Assembly (NCBI GenBank): GCA_964016985.1
Contig: OZ024835.1
Span: 65,618,828-65,682,827 of the forward strand
DNA from: Anodontia alba
Lineage: Eukaryota; Mollusca; Bivalvia; Lucinida; Lucinidae
DNA: 64,000 bases
Direction: 5' to 3'
The translations under genes and the position numbers were made by a program. Below are positions 1 to 8,939 of this stretch, in pieces (position 1 is the first letter of the stretch; every line of letters starts with the position of its first letter). The notes below the pieces were generated by a model that saw only the letters and a program-made list of their open reading frames with translations, was not told where the DNA came from and did no database searches.

Positions 1-87
1 CAGTTGGCTTCTTCAGAAGCCAACTGATCTGGATCTACACTGTTTGCAAAGGCAGGACATATCTGGGTTCAGCGGGACTAGGGTTAA
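1..87. mobile_element. Family-A palindromic MITE, right part (window edge)
   Basis: Begins in the hairpin core CAGTTGGCTTCTTCAGAAGC and ends CAGCGGGACTAGGGTTAA, the family-A terminus. Confidence 0.75.
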
Positions 88-129
88 AATTTGTATGTCC
101 ATTTTATGTGTCTATAAATGCTTGATTTT

Positions 130-335
130 GTTTGTGTTGAGGTCTTATGGCCCAGTCAACCCAATGGGGTCATGTCAAGCGCGGTCAGTTTACCTAACCA
201 CACGTTTACTGGGCAGGCTTAGTCCTCTAAGCGGTTAACCAGTATTGTGCACATTCTTTCGCCAGAAACTGACAATTGCCCGTCTTGAATCAGCGAAAGG
301 GAGAGAATGACCGTAGAAAATATTCATGTCTGTAT
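130..335 (-). mobile_element. tRNA-SINE body, truncated
   Basis: The plus strand shows the reverse complement of the SINE: tail (GTTTGTGTTGAGG..), CCCAATGGGGTCATGTC, GGCTTAGTCCTCTAAGCGGT, and CTTTCGCCAGAAACTGACAA. The tRNA head is missing. Confidence 0.75.
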
Positions 336-370
336 GAATACTAATGTCAAATACTGTATGCTCAAAAAAC

Positions 371-499
371 ATAATTTTTTGCAAAAGGAAGCTCAAATTT
401 TAATACCTCAATTCTTCTCAACTTCTCTTCATTTGTTAAATGTTTATTGAACGTTGTCACGGTGAATCGGAACGTCTTCTCACTCTGCTGATGCTCTTT
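371..499 (-). CDS. TRMT11: TRMT11 exon 5 (left end uncertain)
   Basis: After acceptor ATTTCAG|AAA the exon reads KEHQQSEKTFRFTV, TFNKHLTNEEKLRRIE, then VLKFELPF, matching the family's TFNKTLTQEEKIKRIDALEFLPF. The donor is unclear. GAG|GTATTA at about 407 is the better splice signal, but homology seems to run on to LPF (about 383), after which only a weak TAT|GTTTTT donor is available at 371. The next exon lies outside the window. Confidence 0.8.
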
Positions 500-3400
500 C
501 TGAAATTTTAATATTAAGTATGTTGGGTAAAATGATCTAGTGCAAAATAGCTTTATTCTATTCACTGGCTTAAAGGCCAGATTCCTGTAGGTCCTACAGG
601 AGAAATCTGGGGAGTGGCCAGACAAGAGATAATGGGTTAACTTGGGTCATGTCGGGGTCAGCTGCACAAGAATGTAAACATGCACATGTTGGAATCAGCT
701 GATTACTGAGTAGCTGTGTAAAACTACTGTCAGATTCAAGGATAAACTAGATAAATGGATACTGTTTTGTGGTGGGGGAATTTAGATTTGTCAAAATGGA
801 CATAGAAGAAAGGATTTAAAAAAAAAAAAAAAAAGAATACACATGAAAGAAACACTTTCACATAAAAGTTTGAAATTTTGATCAATTTATATGTTGTGAT
901 TTTCTGAGCATTATCTTATGCATTCTTGAATCAAAATCTTGTTTATCCTTCAGCCGTTAATCTGAATTATTCACTTCTTAGATTTTTAAAAAAACATTTC
1001 ACTTATATCGCGCTGTTCACTCATCAAACAGTTGTCAAAAATTGCAGTACCCATAGAAAAACTATCTGACTATCTGTAAGTTCACCATGTGCCAGCTGTG
1101 GGAATTTACTTATTTATTAGAAAAACAGTCTACAGTGATTTTTTTTTTTTATATAAACAAAAACAGTCTACAGTGAATTTTTTTATGTCTGTATTTAAGA
1201 ATGCTAAAAAATGTAACATATGATTCACTTTATGATGCTGCATAAAATTCATTTGGATCACATATCTGTTGGCACATTTGGATTAACAAGAGTGGTGAGC
1301 TTTGCATGTTTGTTTACCTTTTGATTCCCCTGCATGCACAGCTGTGTGAAATCATGCCATGTGCTTTTCTATTTATATCTTGTTTGCCTGTCATTGCAGG
1401 GGTCAAAGGTGAAAATTCAAATCTAACTGACAGTTAGGCTCAGATTTTCAAAATAAAACTATTTATTGTAGTCTTATCCTTATCTGATTCTATAAAATGA
1501 TCCCATGATTCATTAGAGACTGGCCAAAAGTTGTTCAGTTATTTTTATCTAATTAATATGAAAGTTGGTAAGACCAAAATCACTATTTATTCACTGAGCA
1601 TCTGAAAAGTGTTTGAATTTGCCACCATCATAATTTGGGGGCGGAGCCTGCCCTTTTATAGCTGAGCCTGGGGTTTAAAAAAATTTCGAGAGTTTATATA
1701 TTTTTTCTAATGATAAAATTGGTAGCAAGTTCTGCAAAACTGTATTGGGTAAGTAGCTTGGAGGCAGGTTTTCAACAAGAATACTACTAATTTCAGGATT
1801 CATTAGACCTTCCTTCTTACACTATATCTGATAAAAAAAAAAGCCCCTTGTACTGACAGGTGATAATTTGTTTGTATCAAATGACACACAGCTTGTCTTT
1901 TTAGCATTACTTTATTTGACCTAAATACCGCACATACCCCTATAAGCGCACAGTCAAGCGATTCCGCAGTCTTCAGATTATAGCCAGTGTACTTTTTGTC
2001 TACTTCTTTATAAAGGCAAATGTTGCAGGTACCCATTTGAATTGCATTAGCTTATGCTTTTATAAAGAAAATCAGAAAAAAAAAAAAGAAAAAAATCGCA
2101 TAAACATCATTAAATACACTACAACCTCTTTATAACAAAGTTCATTATAACACGGTTTTGAATATAACGCGTACAAAAAGATGGATCCCAAAAATGTTAA
2201 GATTATATTGAAAAATGACCATAAATGGTCATTTTTCAATATAATCTATTCATTTTTTTGTTTGAATATAACACGGTTGTTTAACTAACATGGTTTATGC
2301 TATGGACCCCAACAATATTGTTATAAAGGGGTTGTGGTGTAAGTCCTTTGCTGATCTTTTTTTAAAGTATACCCTTTGTTCAGTAGATACATATTTTACC
2401 ACAAATTCTCCAAGTAATTTTGTAAAACCTAAGCGCACAGTATGGTAACTACGGTAGGTCCAATACAGTATTTTTGTAAAGAAAGAACTGTCCTTGAGTT
2501 TGATTGACAAGTTTATCAAATACTTCAGCAGCATTCATGTACATTTCTTTTCTTGAGTGTGAAATTGCTTCTGATGAAATTATGCCACACCTGGAATAAT
2601 TATTTACATCTAATCAGTGATATGAAGCATTGGTTTTGACAACAGATTGTCAAATTTTAAAATGTTGCAAGATGTTGAAAGTCTAACCGATTTTGTAATG
2701 AGTAGTACTTGTTAAAAATTTTCAAAACGTAGCCATGACGAAATAAATGATATGTTATTCAGAGAAATAAGAAAATATTTATCTGCTGAATATGGTACAA
2801 GTACTTACCAGAAAATTTTTTGACAGTAACCTTAGATTACTATTTAATTCATGAGCACTTCTACCCTGAGCCCATAGATGGTAAACTGACCTGTAAAAGA
2901 GGAAAAGAAAACTGAGATGTGTTAACGCTTTGCATGCTGGGTAAAATTTTCAGCAGACAACATACTGAAATATTTTTCTTATTTTTCCCAGAAAACAGGA
3001 TTTGAGATTTCATTCAAATTGTCTCCAAACCCTGTTTTTTGAACAAAATAAGAAAAATATCATCAATTTGTCATCTGCTGAATTTGCCCCAAACAGTGGT
3101 AAAGGTTAATGCAATATAAACTAACAACAAAAAAAAAAGACATACACAAAAAGAAACCCAAAAAACACCAATGCACTACAACCTCTCTTAACAGGGTTCG
3201 TTATAACACTGTTTTTTATATCACATGGTTCAAAGATGGATCCCAAAAATGTATATTTTTCCTTATTTCTTGATTAAAACTTATGTTGTGGGTACTCATT
3301 AGAAGTGCCACTTTTATCAACCAGAAAATATTGCTACCTTTTTGTTTTTCTCAATGAAAACGTACATGTATGTTGTGAATACTCATTAGAAGTGCATCTG

Positions 3401-6400
3401 TTTTCTGGATGAAAATATATGTTATGGCTACTCAGTAGAAGTGCCTCATTGAGACAATTCTAATAAGAATCCATAACATATGTTTTCATCGAGGAAAAAG
3501 AAAACTAGCAATATTTTTCGTTGATAAAAGTAACTTAACCCTTGTCATGCTGAATAAATTAAGATGCCACGCCAACTTCTAGTTTTTTTCATCGAGGAAA
3601 AAGAAAACTAGCAATATTTTTCGTTGATAAAAGTAACTTAACCCTTGTCATGCTGAATAAATTAAGACACCACGCCCACTTCTAGTTTTCAGCCAATCAG
3701 ACTACTTGATCCAGGTTGTTGATACAAAGTCAAGTACTGAATGGCAAACAGTGCAGATCCAGATCAGTTGACTTCTTCCAAAGCCAACTGATCTGGACCT
3801 ACACTGTTTGCAAAGGCAGGGCATATCCTTGATCAGCAGGACAAGGGTTAACATGAGCTATGTATAAAATTGTTACTCACCTAATAAGCACAGACCTGCT
3901 TACAATCTGCTGCACACATTCTTCTGTTGGCAAATCTAAGACCATAAATGGATTCTGCATGAAACAAAACCAACAATATATAAAAAAAATTATAAAGATT
4001 AAAGAGTAGCATATCTAACCTAAACAGGGATATTTCTGGGATGTGCCCAACCTGTTATAGAGAACTGTCAGCAATAGAATGGGTCTGATTTAATTCTTGG
4101 CTGAGCCCAAATCCTAAGAATCCAAATCCAAATCTGGTGTTTATTTTGCTCTAGCATGGTCATTTTAAAAAGATTCTTGGGCCCATCCATTTTTCCCCAA
4201 GGGCCCATCCATTTTTCCCCAAGGACCCATCCAATGTTCTAATGGTCAATTAAATGCATAGAAATGAACAGGACATGGGCCAATGGCCCATTTTATGGAC
4301 CCATACTAATCTTGAACCAGAAATATCCCTGAGACCCTTTTAAGGACACTTAAAACTTATTGTAAAATGAACAAAATTTAAATGTTTTAGAGACACTATG
4401 GTAGGATGTTCAATTGTATGTCCCAATATTTACAGATAAGATTAATAATTAACCCATTGTAGTCTGGAGACCCCTAAAAGGGTACTTCACAAACAGTGCA
4501 GACCCAGCTCAGATGCCCCAGAACACAGCGTCTGATCAAGCTCTCCACTGTTTGCAAATAGTTCAACCATTTTTCTCTCAGAATATCTAAATTGCATAGT
4601 CTGACATACCTGAAATCGAAATTAAAATCTTCCAATATATAGTGTGGGAGAGTTCATTCAGTCTATAATGGGAATGGATACACTTTCAGGGACGGAAACT
4701 CTCAAAATTGATTATGCTCCCATGAGAAAACAAAAGGGCTGCATTCTAAAAGGTATAATAGCTTTCAAATTTTATGTATCCACTTAGCAGGCAATAGGCA
4801 AATTCAGCTGATGACAAACAGTAACTATCCATAATGATATATTTTTTTCTTATTGTACCCAGAAAACAAGCTTTGACAGTTCATGCAAGTTGTCTCCTTA
4901 TGAGACAATTTGCTTGAAATGTCAGTCTGTTTGGGGAGAATTGTCTCATTAGAAGACAATTTGCATGAACTGTCAAAGCCTGTTTTCTCGAAGAAATATG
5001 AAATTATTTCAAAATATCACCTGCTGAAATTTTCAACCAGCATGCTTAAGCATTATTGTATGTTTGTTATACTTACAAATGGTTCGCTGTGTGGTATATC
5101 CACTTGTATTTTGAATATTCCCAACACTGCTTTCAGCTCCTGAAATATATTACAGAGCTCTTGGTAAGACAGGTATCCAGGTAAGTTTCTTCTTATTTCT
5201 CTAAAAAACATATGTTGTAGGTAAATATAATTATCCAAAGTACTTGTTGGTTAAGTTAGAGTTTAACAGCTCAGTCAACACTATGGAATCTAGACAATTC
5301 ATCGACAAGACAACTCATCGACACGGTTTTTGGAGACAATTCACCAACGCAATTGAAGACAACTCATCGACACTTTTTGAAGACAATTCACAGACACATT
5401 TGTTTGAAGGTAATTGGCAATCATAGGTAATTGAGGGTAATTATGGATAAGTGGTACATTGTATTTGATTGATCATACCTGTGAATGACTAGCCTACCTG
5501 TTCTGCCTATCAGTGAACAGTCTCAGAATCGATTATTGGGCTAAGAATGCGGAAAGGTTTTTAATTTTAGTTATGACTGATGTTCTGCATCATTTACGAT
5601 GCAGCTGCTGACGGATGCGCGCTCAGCGCCACCGCTGTGGTGTAAGACCGGAATTGGAAGTTTAATAGACTTGATGACTTGATCATGTTGATGTCGCACA
5701 CTTTGACTGTCAGGGAGCTGTCTCAAAGTCCCACTGAGGCTAACATGTAGCCTTTAGGATGTTGATTGCTATGGAACTGCAATATTGATAATACGACCAC
5801 CGGAATTGTAGGATAATTGAGCCTTGAGATTTGTACAATTTGCATTTAGATACCCAATTCTGATCATCGAGATATAAACTGTGTCGGTGAGTTATCATCG
5901 AGATAATAAACTTATTGCGATGAAGACCTCGGTTAATCCCACTTTAGGGGTAAAAGTGGAGTTAACAGGGGATTACATTATGTTTCATATTTCTGCCTAT
6001 AAACGTTAGGCGTTATCGTTAAAGTCATTTTGTTTTGAGCAGAATAAGGAAACTATATGGTTCTGTATTTTCTCCTTAAAAATGCCATGTATATAACAGT
6101 GCGTTGTATATGCGTATGATTACGTGGGCTTCTGAGACTAAGCAGTCTGGTTTTGTCACACCTGTATGGAAATCCCGAAGCTTTTCTCGCGACAAGGTCC
6201 ATGTTGTTTCTTATTTTAGGCTGAAGTTTCAGCTTGACATATAGCATGTATTAGCGAACAATGAAGCTTTAGACGAGACTGCACGGATAAGCAGGCTCGT
6301 CCAAAGCTTCGCGGTTTGCACATGTAACATTTCATGATGGTTGGCTTGCATCCAACAGGATGTGGCTCAGCAATAAAATACATAAAGGGGATAGGGGAAT

Positions 6401-8681
6401 GAAAGTCAGGTATACAATCGTATTATTTAATCGTTTCTTTACAAAATAAATATCAATAAAAACAAACTAGCACATAAATCAGTTAAGACTATAAATGTAT
6501 AAACACCTGTAAGGAAACTTCATGGATTGCAAAAAATTTAGAAACATAGCACATGTCTATATCAGACTGTCCACTGTACAAAAGCATCATACATGTTTCA
6601 TACATGCTTCAAATTACAGCAATTAGAATGTCCAAGCAACAAACAAAAAGTCGCTTATCATAATGATCAACGCCTTTGGTGTTCGCTATTTGCATACGAT
6701 TGTGGACACATTAGTGCATTCAAAACACATACATGTACATCAAAATATATACATAAAAAGCATTATCCAAAAATATTTGAGATGCTGCGCATTTGTTATA
6801 GCACTGAAATGTAGCATACTATTGGTCGAGGAATAGCATAAGGTGGGATATTATACAGAGTCTAAATTATTTTGATTTTTCTAAGAATGAATTGTGCCAC
6901 AATATTAAAGGTAATAATAGTTTACGTAACCCTTAAAGCGCCAAGTAAAATTTGCATCAGACAACGTTCTAAAAAAATATATTTTTCATAGAAAATGTCT
7001 TGAAATTTCATGTGAATCGTCTGCTTGGCAGACGATTCACATGAAATATCAAGACATATTTTTAAAGAAAAAAAAATAAAATAAAACACAAGCTGAGTTA
7101 TAACTGACATCGAGGCAGTCATGTCAGTCAAGTCATCTAATCAACTGATGAGCGTGTACAAGCTCATCAACATCGAGGTAGTCATGTCAGTCAAGTATCT
7201 AATCAACTGATGCGCGTGAACAAGCTCATCAACTCTGCTACATGACACTAATGTATTAATGATTAACAGTCAAATTCCTATTATTATCACAATTCGAACA
7301 ACAAAAATTTAGTAAATAAATGAAAACATAACTCATATAAACAAATATCCAGCTTCACTTTCCATCTTCTTTATTTTAATTAAGAAAGTTTTGAATAATA
7401 TTTTACCAAGTTCCCTATACATATATTTTCCTTTAAATCATGCTTTTAAACTAAAATGCGTAAGTTTATTTATGCCAGCCATCCTATGCGGTTAAAATGG
7501 TCTCTTAATTGTCATCAATATGCCAAAAAATATTGAATTAATATCCTAAATTTGTTATTTTGATCATAAACGTGATAATAAATCATTTTATTTTCAAAAC
7601 ATTGTCTTCATTTTATCAGCTTGGGTATAATTTCAACATAATAATGTGTCGGTGAATTGTCTTCAAAAAGTGTCGATGAGTTGTCTTCAATTGTGTCGGT
7701 GAATTGTCTCCAAAAACCGTGCCAATGAGTTGTCTTGTCGATGAATTGTCTTGTTCCCAACACTATTACGGTCATGTTGAGCCAGTTAGCTTAACTAACC
7801 ACAATTTTCCTGAGCAGGCTTAGTCCTCTAAGCAGTTAACCAGTACTTGCGCACACTATTTGGCCAAAAACTGACAACTGTCCTTCTTGAAACAGCAGAA
7901 GTTGGGAATGACCATAAAAAATATTTCACCATCAGTCTCCTTGAAAGAATGTTGCTGAACCCAGCAGCGATCGACCCCCATGACCTCCTGATCACCAGTT
8001 AAATACGCATCCATTTGAGCCACCAGGGAAAGAAGAAGGATTTTTTTTTCCAATAACATATATTGATATTTTTTCTTATTGCTCCAAGAAAGCATGTGTT
8101 GTGGGTACTTGTCAGACAGGGTCAGATTCAGAGGAGATTAGGCCTGATCAGATGCCTCATTCTGTGGAATTGGATCAGGGTCTACACTGTTTGCTCAGGC
8201 CTGTCTTTCTCTGGTGAGAGCTAGGTACTAACTTCCCATATCACAGTTCCTGGTGAATCAATATCATTAGACATGTCACCAGTAAAAATTCTGATTCTGA
8301 TTTGGTGCTCGCTGGAGTCAAACCCACCCACAAACTGGCCAACTCATATTCTTGAATCTAACACTTTACCACTGCTCCACAGAGATTTTCCTTAAATATA
8401 TTTGGTTCGACAGCACAACATGCATATAATGCTTTCCCGGACGTATGGCATTATACCCAGAAAGAAAATAGATGATATTTCGGTCACGAAAACTAGTGAC
8501 GTTGGGGATCTGACTTCAAATGCTTGATTGTAGAGGAGAATTTACATCAACTGGTAATTCTGGAAACGTAATTTTTTTATCAAAACCAAAGGCAACTACT
8601 AACAGCTATTCTAAAATCAGAATGCTCCTGCGCAAAATGAAATAAATATTTTTTGCATGATCGAACTATGGGAGCAGACAT
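371..8681 (-). CDS. TRMT11: TRMT11, tRNA (guanine-10-N2)-methyltransferase catalytic subunit, 5' part (exons 1-5)
   Basis: Five spliced minus-strand exons (8604-8681, 5077-5139, 3881-3954, 2809-2890, about 371-499) join in frame to roughly 140 residues that align with the N-terminus of animal TRMT11. Matching landmarks, in order, are YLFHFAQEHSDFR, ELKAVLGIF, a PF-x-VLDLP segment, RSVYHLWAQG and TFNKHLTNEEKLRRIE. Known role: with TRMT112 it methylates G10 of tRNA at N2 in the cytoplasm. Only the N-terminal, THUMP-bearing RNA-binding half is here; the Rossmann methyltransferase domain with its catalytic NPPY-type motif must lie beyond the left edge. Introns are long (about 1.0-3.5 kb) and full of transposable elements. 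Family identity rests on recalled alignment, not a search, but the match in order and spacing is strong. Confidence 0.9.
2117..2339. mobile_element. Pogo-like palindromic MITE (CACTACAACCTCTTTATAAC ends)
   Basis: TA-flanked element with ends CACTACAACCTCTTTATAAC / GTTATAAAGGGGTTGTGGTG and a central near-perfect hairpin (ATATTGAAAAATGACCAT / ATGGTCATTTTTCAATAT). The terminal CCTC..TATAAC resembles pogo/Tigger ends. Confidence 0.75.
2809..2890 (-). CDS. TRMT11: TRMT11 exon 4 (residues 72-99)
   Basis: The exon completes the split arginine, then reads SVYHLWAQGRSAHELNSNLR and LLSKNFL. The acceptor is TTTTACAG|G and the donor CTG|GTAAGT. It matches the ELWGHGQSPEELYSSLKNYP region of the family. 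Confidence 0.9.
2922..3109. mobile_element. Family-E palindromic MITE (TTAACRCTTTGCATGCTGGG)
   Basis: Ends TTAACGCTTTGCATGCTGGG / AAAGGTTAA, with internal inverted copies of CAGAAAACAGGATTTGA and TTCATTCAAATTGTCTCC. The left hairpin arm survives better than the right. Confidence 0.65.
3487..3692. repeat. 103-bp tandem duplication spanning a MITE end
   Basis: CATCGAGGAAAAAGAAAACT through TTAACCCTTGTCATGCTGAA and the following ~30 bp occurs twice with a period of 103 bp and very few differences, so it is recent. It doubles the left terminus of the family-A MITE that continues to 3852. Confidence 0.85.
3638..3852. mobile_element. Family-A palindromic MITE
   Basis: TTAACCCTTGTCATGCTGAA ... hairpin GATCAGTTGACTTCTTCCAA / AGCCAACTGATC ... 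CAGCAGGACAAGGGTTAA. Confidence 0.75.
3881..3954 (-). CDS. TRMT11: TRMT11 exon 3 (residues 48-72)
   Basis: The exon encodes NPFMVLDLPTEECVQQIVSR then SVLI. The acceptor is CATGCAG|AAT and the donor AG|GTGAGT, leaving two bases of an arginine codon. It aligns with the SPFWILSIPSEDIA..KRTVCAKSI segment of the family. Confidence 0.9.
4025..4331. mobile_element. ~307-bp element with CAGGGATATTTCTGG inverted ends
   Basis: Ends match over 15 bp as inverted repeats (CAGGGATATTTCTGG / CCAGAAATATCCCTG). CAGGG ends suggest a hAT-type MITE, but no 8-bp target duplication is evident. Internally GGGCCCATCCATTTTTCCCC is tandemly repeated. Confidence 0.55.
4452..4700. mobile_element. Family-C palindromic MITE (AACCCATTGTAGTCTGGAGACC)
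   Basis: Begins AACCCATTGTAGTCTGGAG and carries the AAACAGTGCAGACCCAG..GATC core, with the inverted copy CTCTCCACTGTTTGC. It fades out around 4700. Confidence 0.65.
4785..5050. mobile_element. Family-E palindromic MITE next to TRMT11 exon 2
   Basis: Contains inverted arms AGAAAACAAGCTTTGACAG / CTGTCAAAGCCTGTTTTCT and two opposed GACAATTTGC blocks. It ends about 25 bp from the exon 2 donor. Confidence 0.6.
5077..5139 (-). CDS. TRMT11: TRMT11 exon 2 (residues 27-47)
   Basis: Sixty-three bases, 21 codons, from ELKAVLGIFKI to HSEPF. The acceptor is ATTTCAG|GAG and the donor TTT|GTAAGT, both phase 0. It continues exon 1 so that ..FRIA-ELKAVLGIF.. matches the family's FRLPEIKSLL region. Confidence 0.88.
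5285..7757. mobile_element. 2.47-kb Mutator-like (MULE/foldback) element in TRMT11 intron 1
   Basis: Long terminal inverted repeats of about 115 bp (5285-5400 and 7643-7757) start GGAAYMWAGACAATTCATCG. They are built of ~30-bp subrepeats of the form GACAATTCATCGACA / GACAACTCATCGACAC. The element is flanked by an exact 9-bp target duplication, CAACACTAT (5276-5284 and 7758-7766), and splits a SINE. The interior has no recognisable transposase, so it is non-autonomous. It also carries a palindromic MITE (about 6926-7095) and a short tandem duplication (7105-7235). TIR structure and TSD length fit Mutator-like elements; the superfamily call is inference. Confidence 0.8.
7105..7235. repeat. Two-copy ~66-bp tandem duplication
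   Basis: GACATCGAGGNAGTCATGTC, then AGTCAAGT..ATCTAATCAACTGATG and AAGCTCATCAAC, occur twice in direct order inside the Mutator-like element. Confidence 0.75.
7767..8030 (-). mobile_element. tRNA-derived SINE, split by the Mutator-like element
   Basis: On the minus strand the unit reads: tRNA-like head with a box-B-like sequence, central GAAGGACAGTTGTCAGTTTT, then CTGCTTAGAGGACTAAGCCT and a tail that continues at 5249-5284 across the insertion. It is diverged and old. Confidence 0.75.
8225..8385 (-). mobile_element. Second tRNA-like SINE family, near TRMT11 exon 1
   Basis: The minus strand reads GTGGAGCAGTGGTAAAGTG (A-box-like) ... GGTTTGACTCC (B-box-like), followed by a body ending CAGAATCAGAATTTTTACTG. 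A fragment of the same body occurs on the plus strand at 9467-9495 in PSMF1 intron 1. Confidence 0.55.
8604..8681 (-). CDS. TRMT11: TRMT11 exon 1 (start codon, residues 1-26)
   Basis: The exon encodes MSAPIVRSCKKYLFHFAQEH then SDFRIA, matching the family N-terminus (tyrosine-leucine, then AQEH, then FR). The frame stays open upstream with another ATG at 8783, but family length favours the ATG at 8681. The donor is GCT|GTTAGT, phase 0. Confidence 0.88.
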
Positions 8682-8804
8682 TTTGCTACTCTTTAACGTA
8701 GGAGGATTTCCTGAATCTTCTAGATGCTTGCTAATATCTGGTTGGGCGATTTGCTTGCTTATAAAGCGTTTGCGTAACGACATTGGTCGTCTGTCAAAAC
8801 AACA
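8682..8804. promoter_or_regulatory. Bidirectional promoter / shared 5' UTR of TRMT11 and PSMF1
   Basis: Only 123 bp separate the divergent start codons of two housekeeping genes, so both 5' UTRs and probably the core promoter lie in or overlap this gap and the neighbouring first exons. An inverted CCAAT (ATTGG, 8783-8787) is visible, and the PSMF1 start sits in ACAATGGCC. There is no obvious TATA box. The transcription start sites cannot be placed from sequence. Confidence 0.75.
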
Positions 8805-8939
8805 ATGGCCTCTCCTGGCATCGAGGTGTTGTTCAACTGCATAAAATCACAGATTAATGTCCCACAGGATAGCATCATCTGTGTCTTACATTGGCAGATA
8901 GTTTCAGCAGGTTTTACTTGTATTGGTGTTGGAGAGAAA
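8805..8939 (+). CDS. PSMF1: PSMF1 exon 1 (residues 1-45)
   Basis: ATG in ACAATGGCC opens [20 protein letters not shown]. The exon ends GVGEK with donor AAA|GTAAGC, phase 0. It aligns with human MAGLEVLF..HWEVV..GYFGLGVGD. Confidence 0.96.

Noticed and set aside
1803..2534. Minus-strand ORFs (77 and 79 codons) in TRMT11 intron 4
   Set aside because: They overlap a pogo-like MITE and AT-rich DNA; the true TRMT11 exons lie on either side and join without them.
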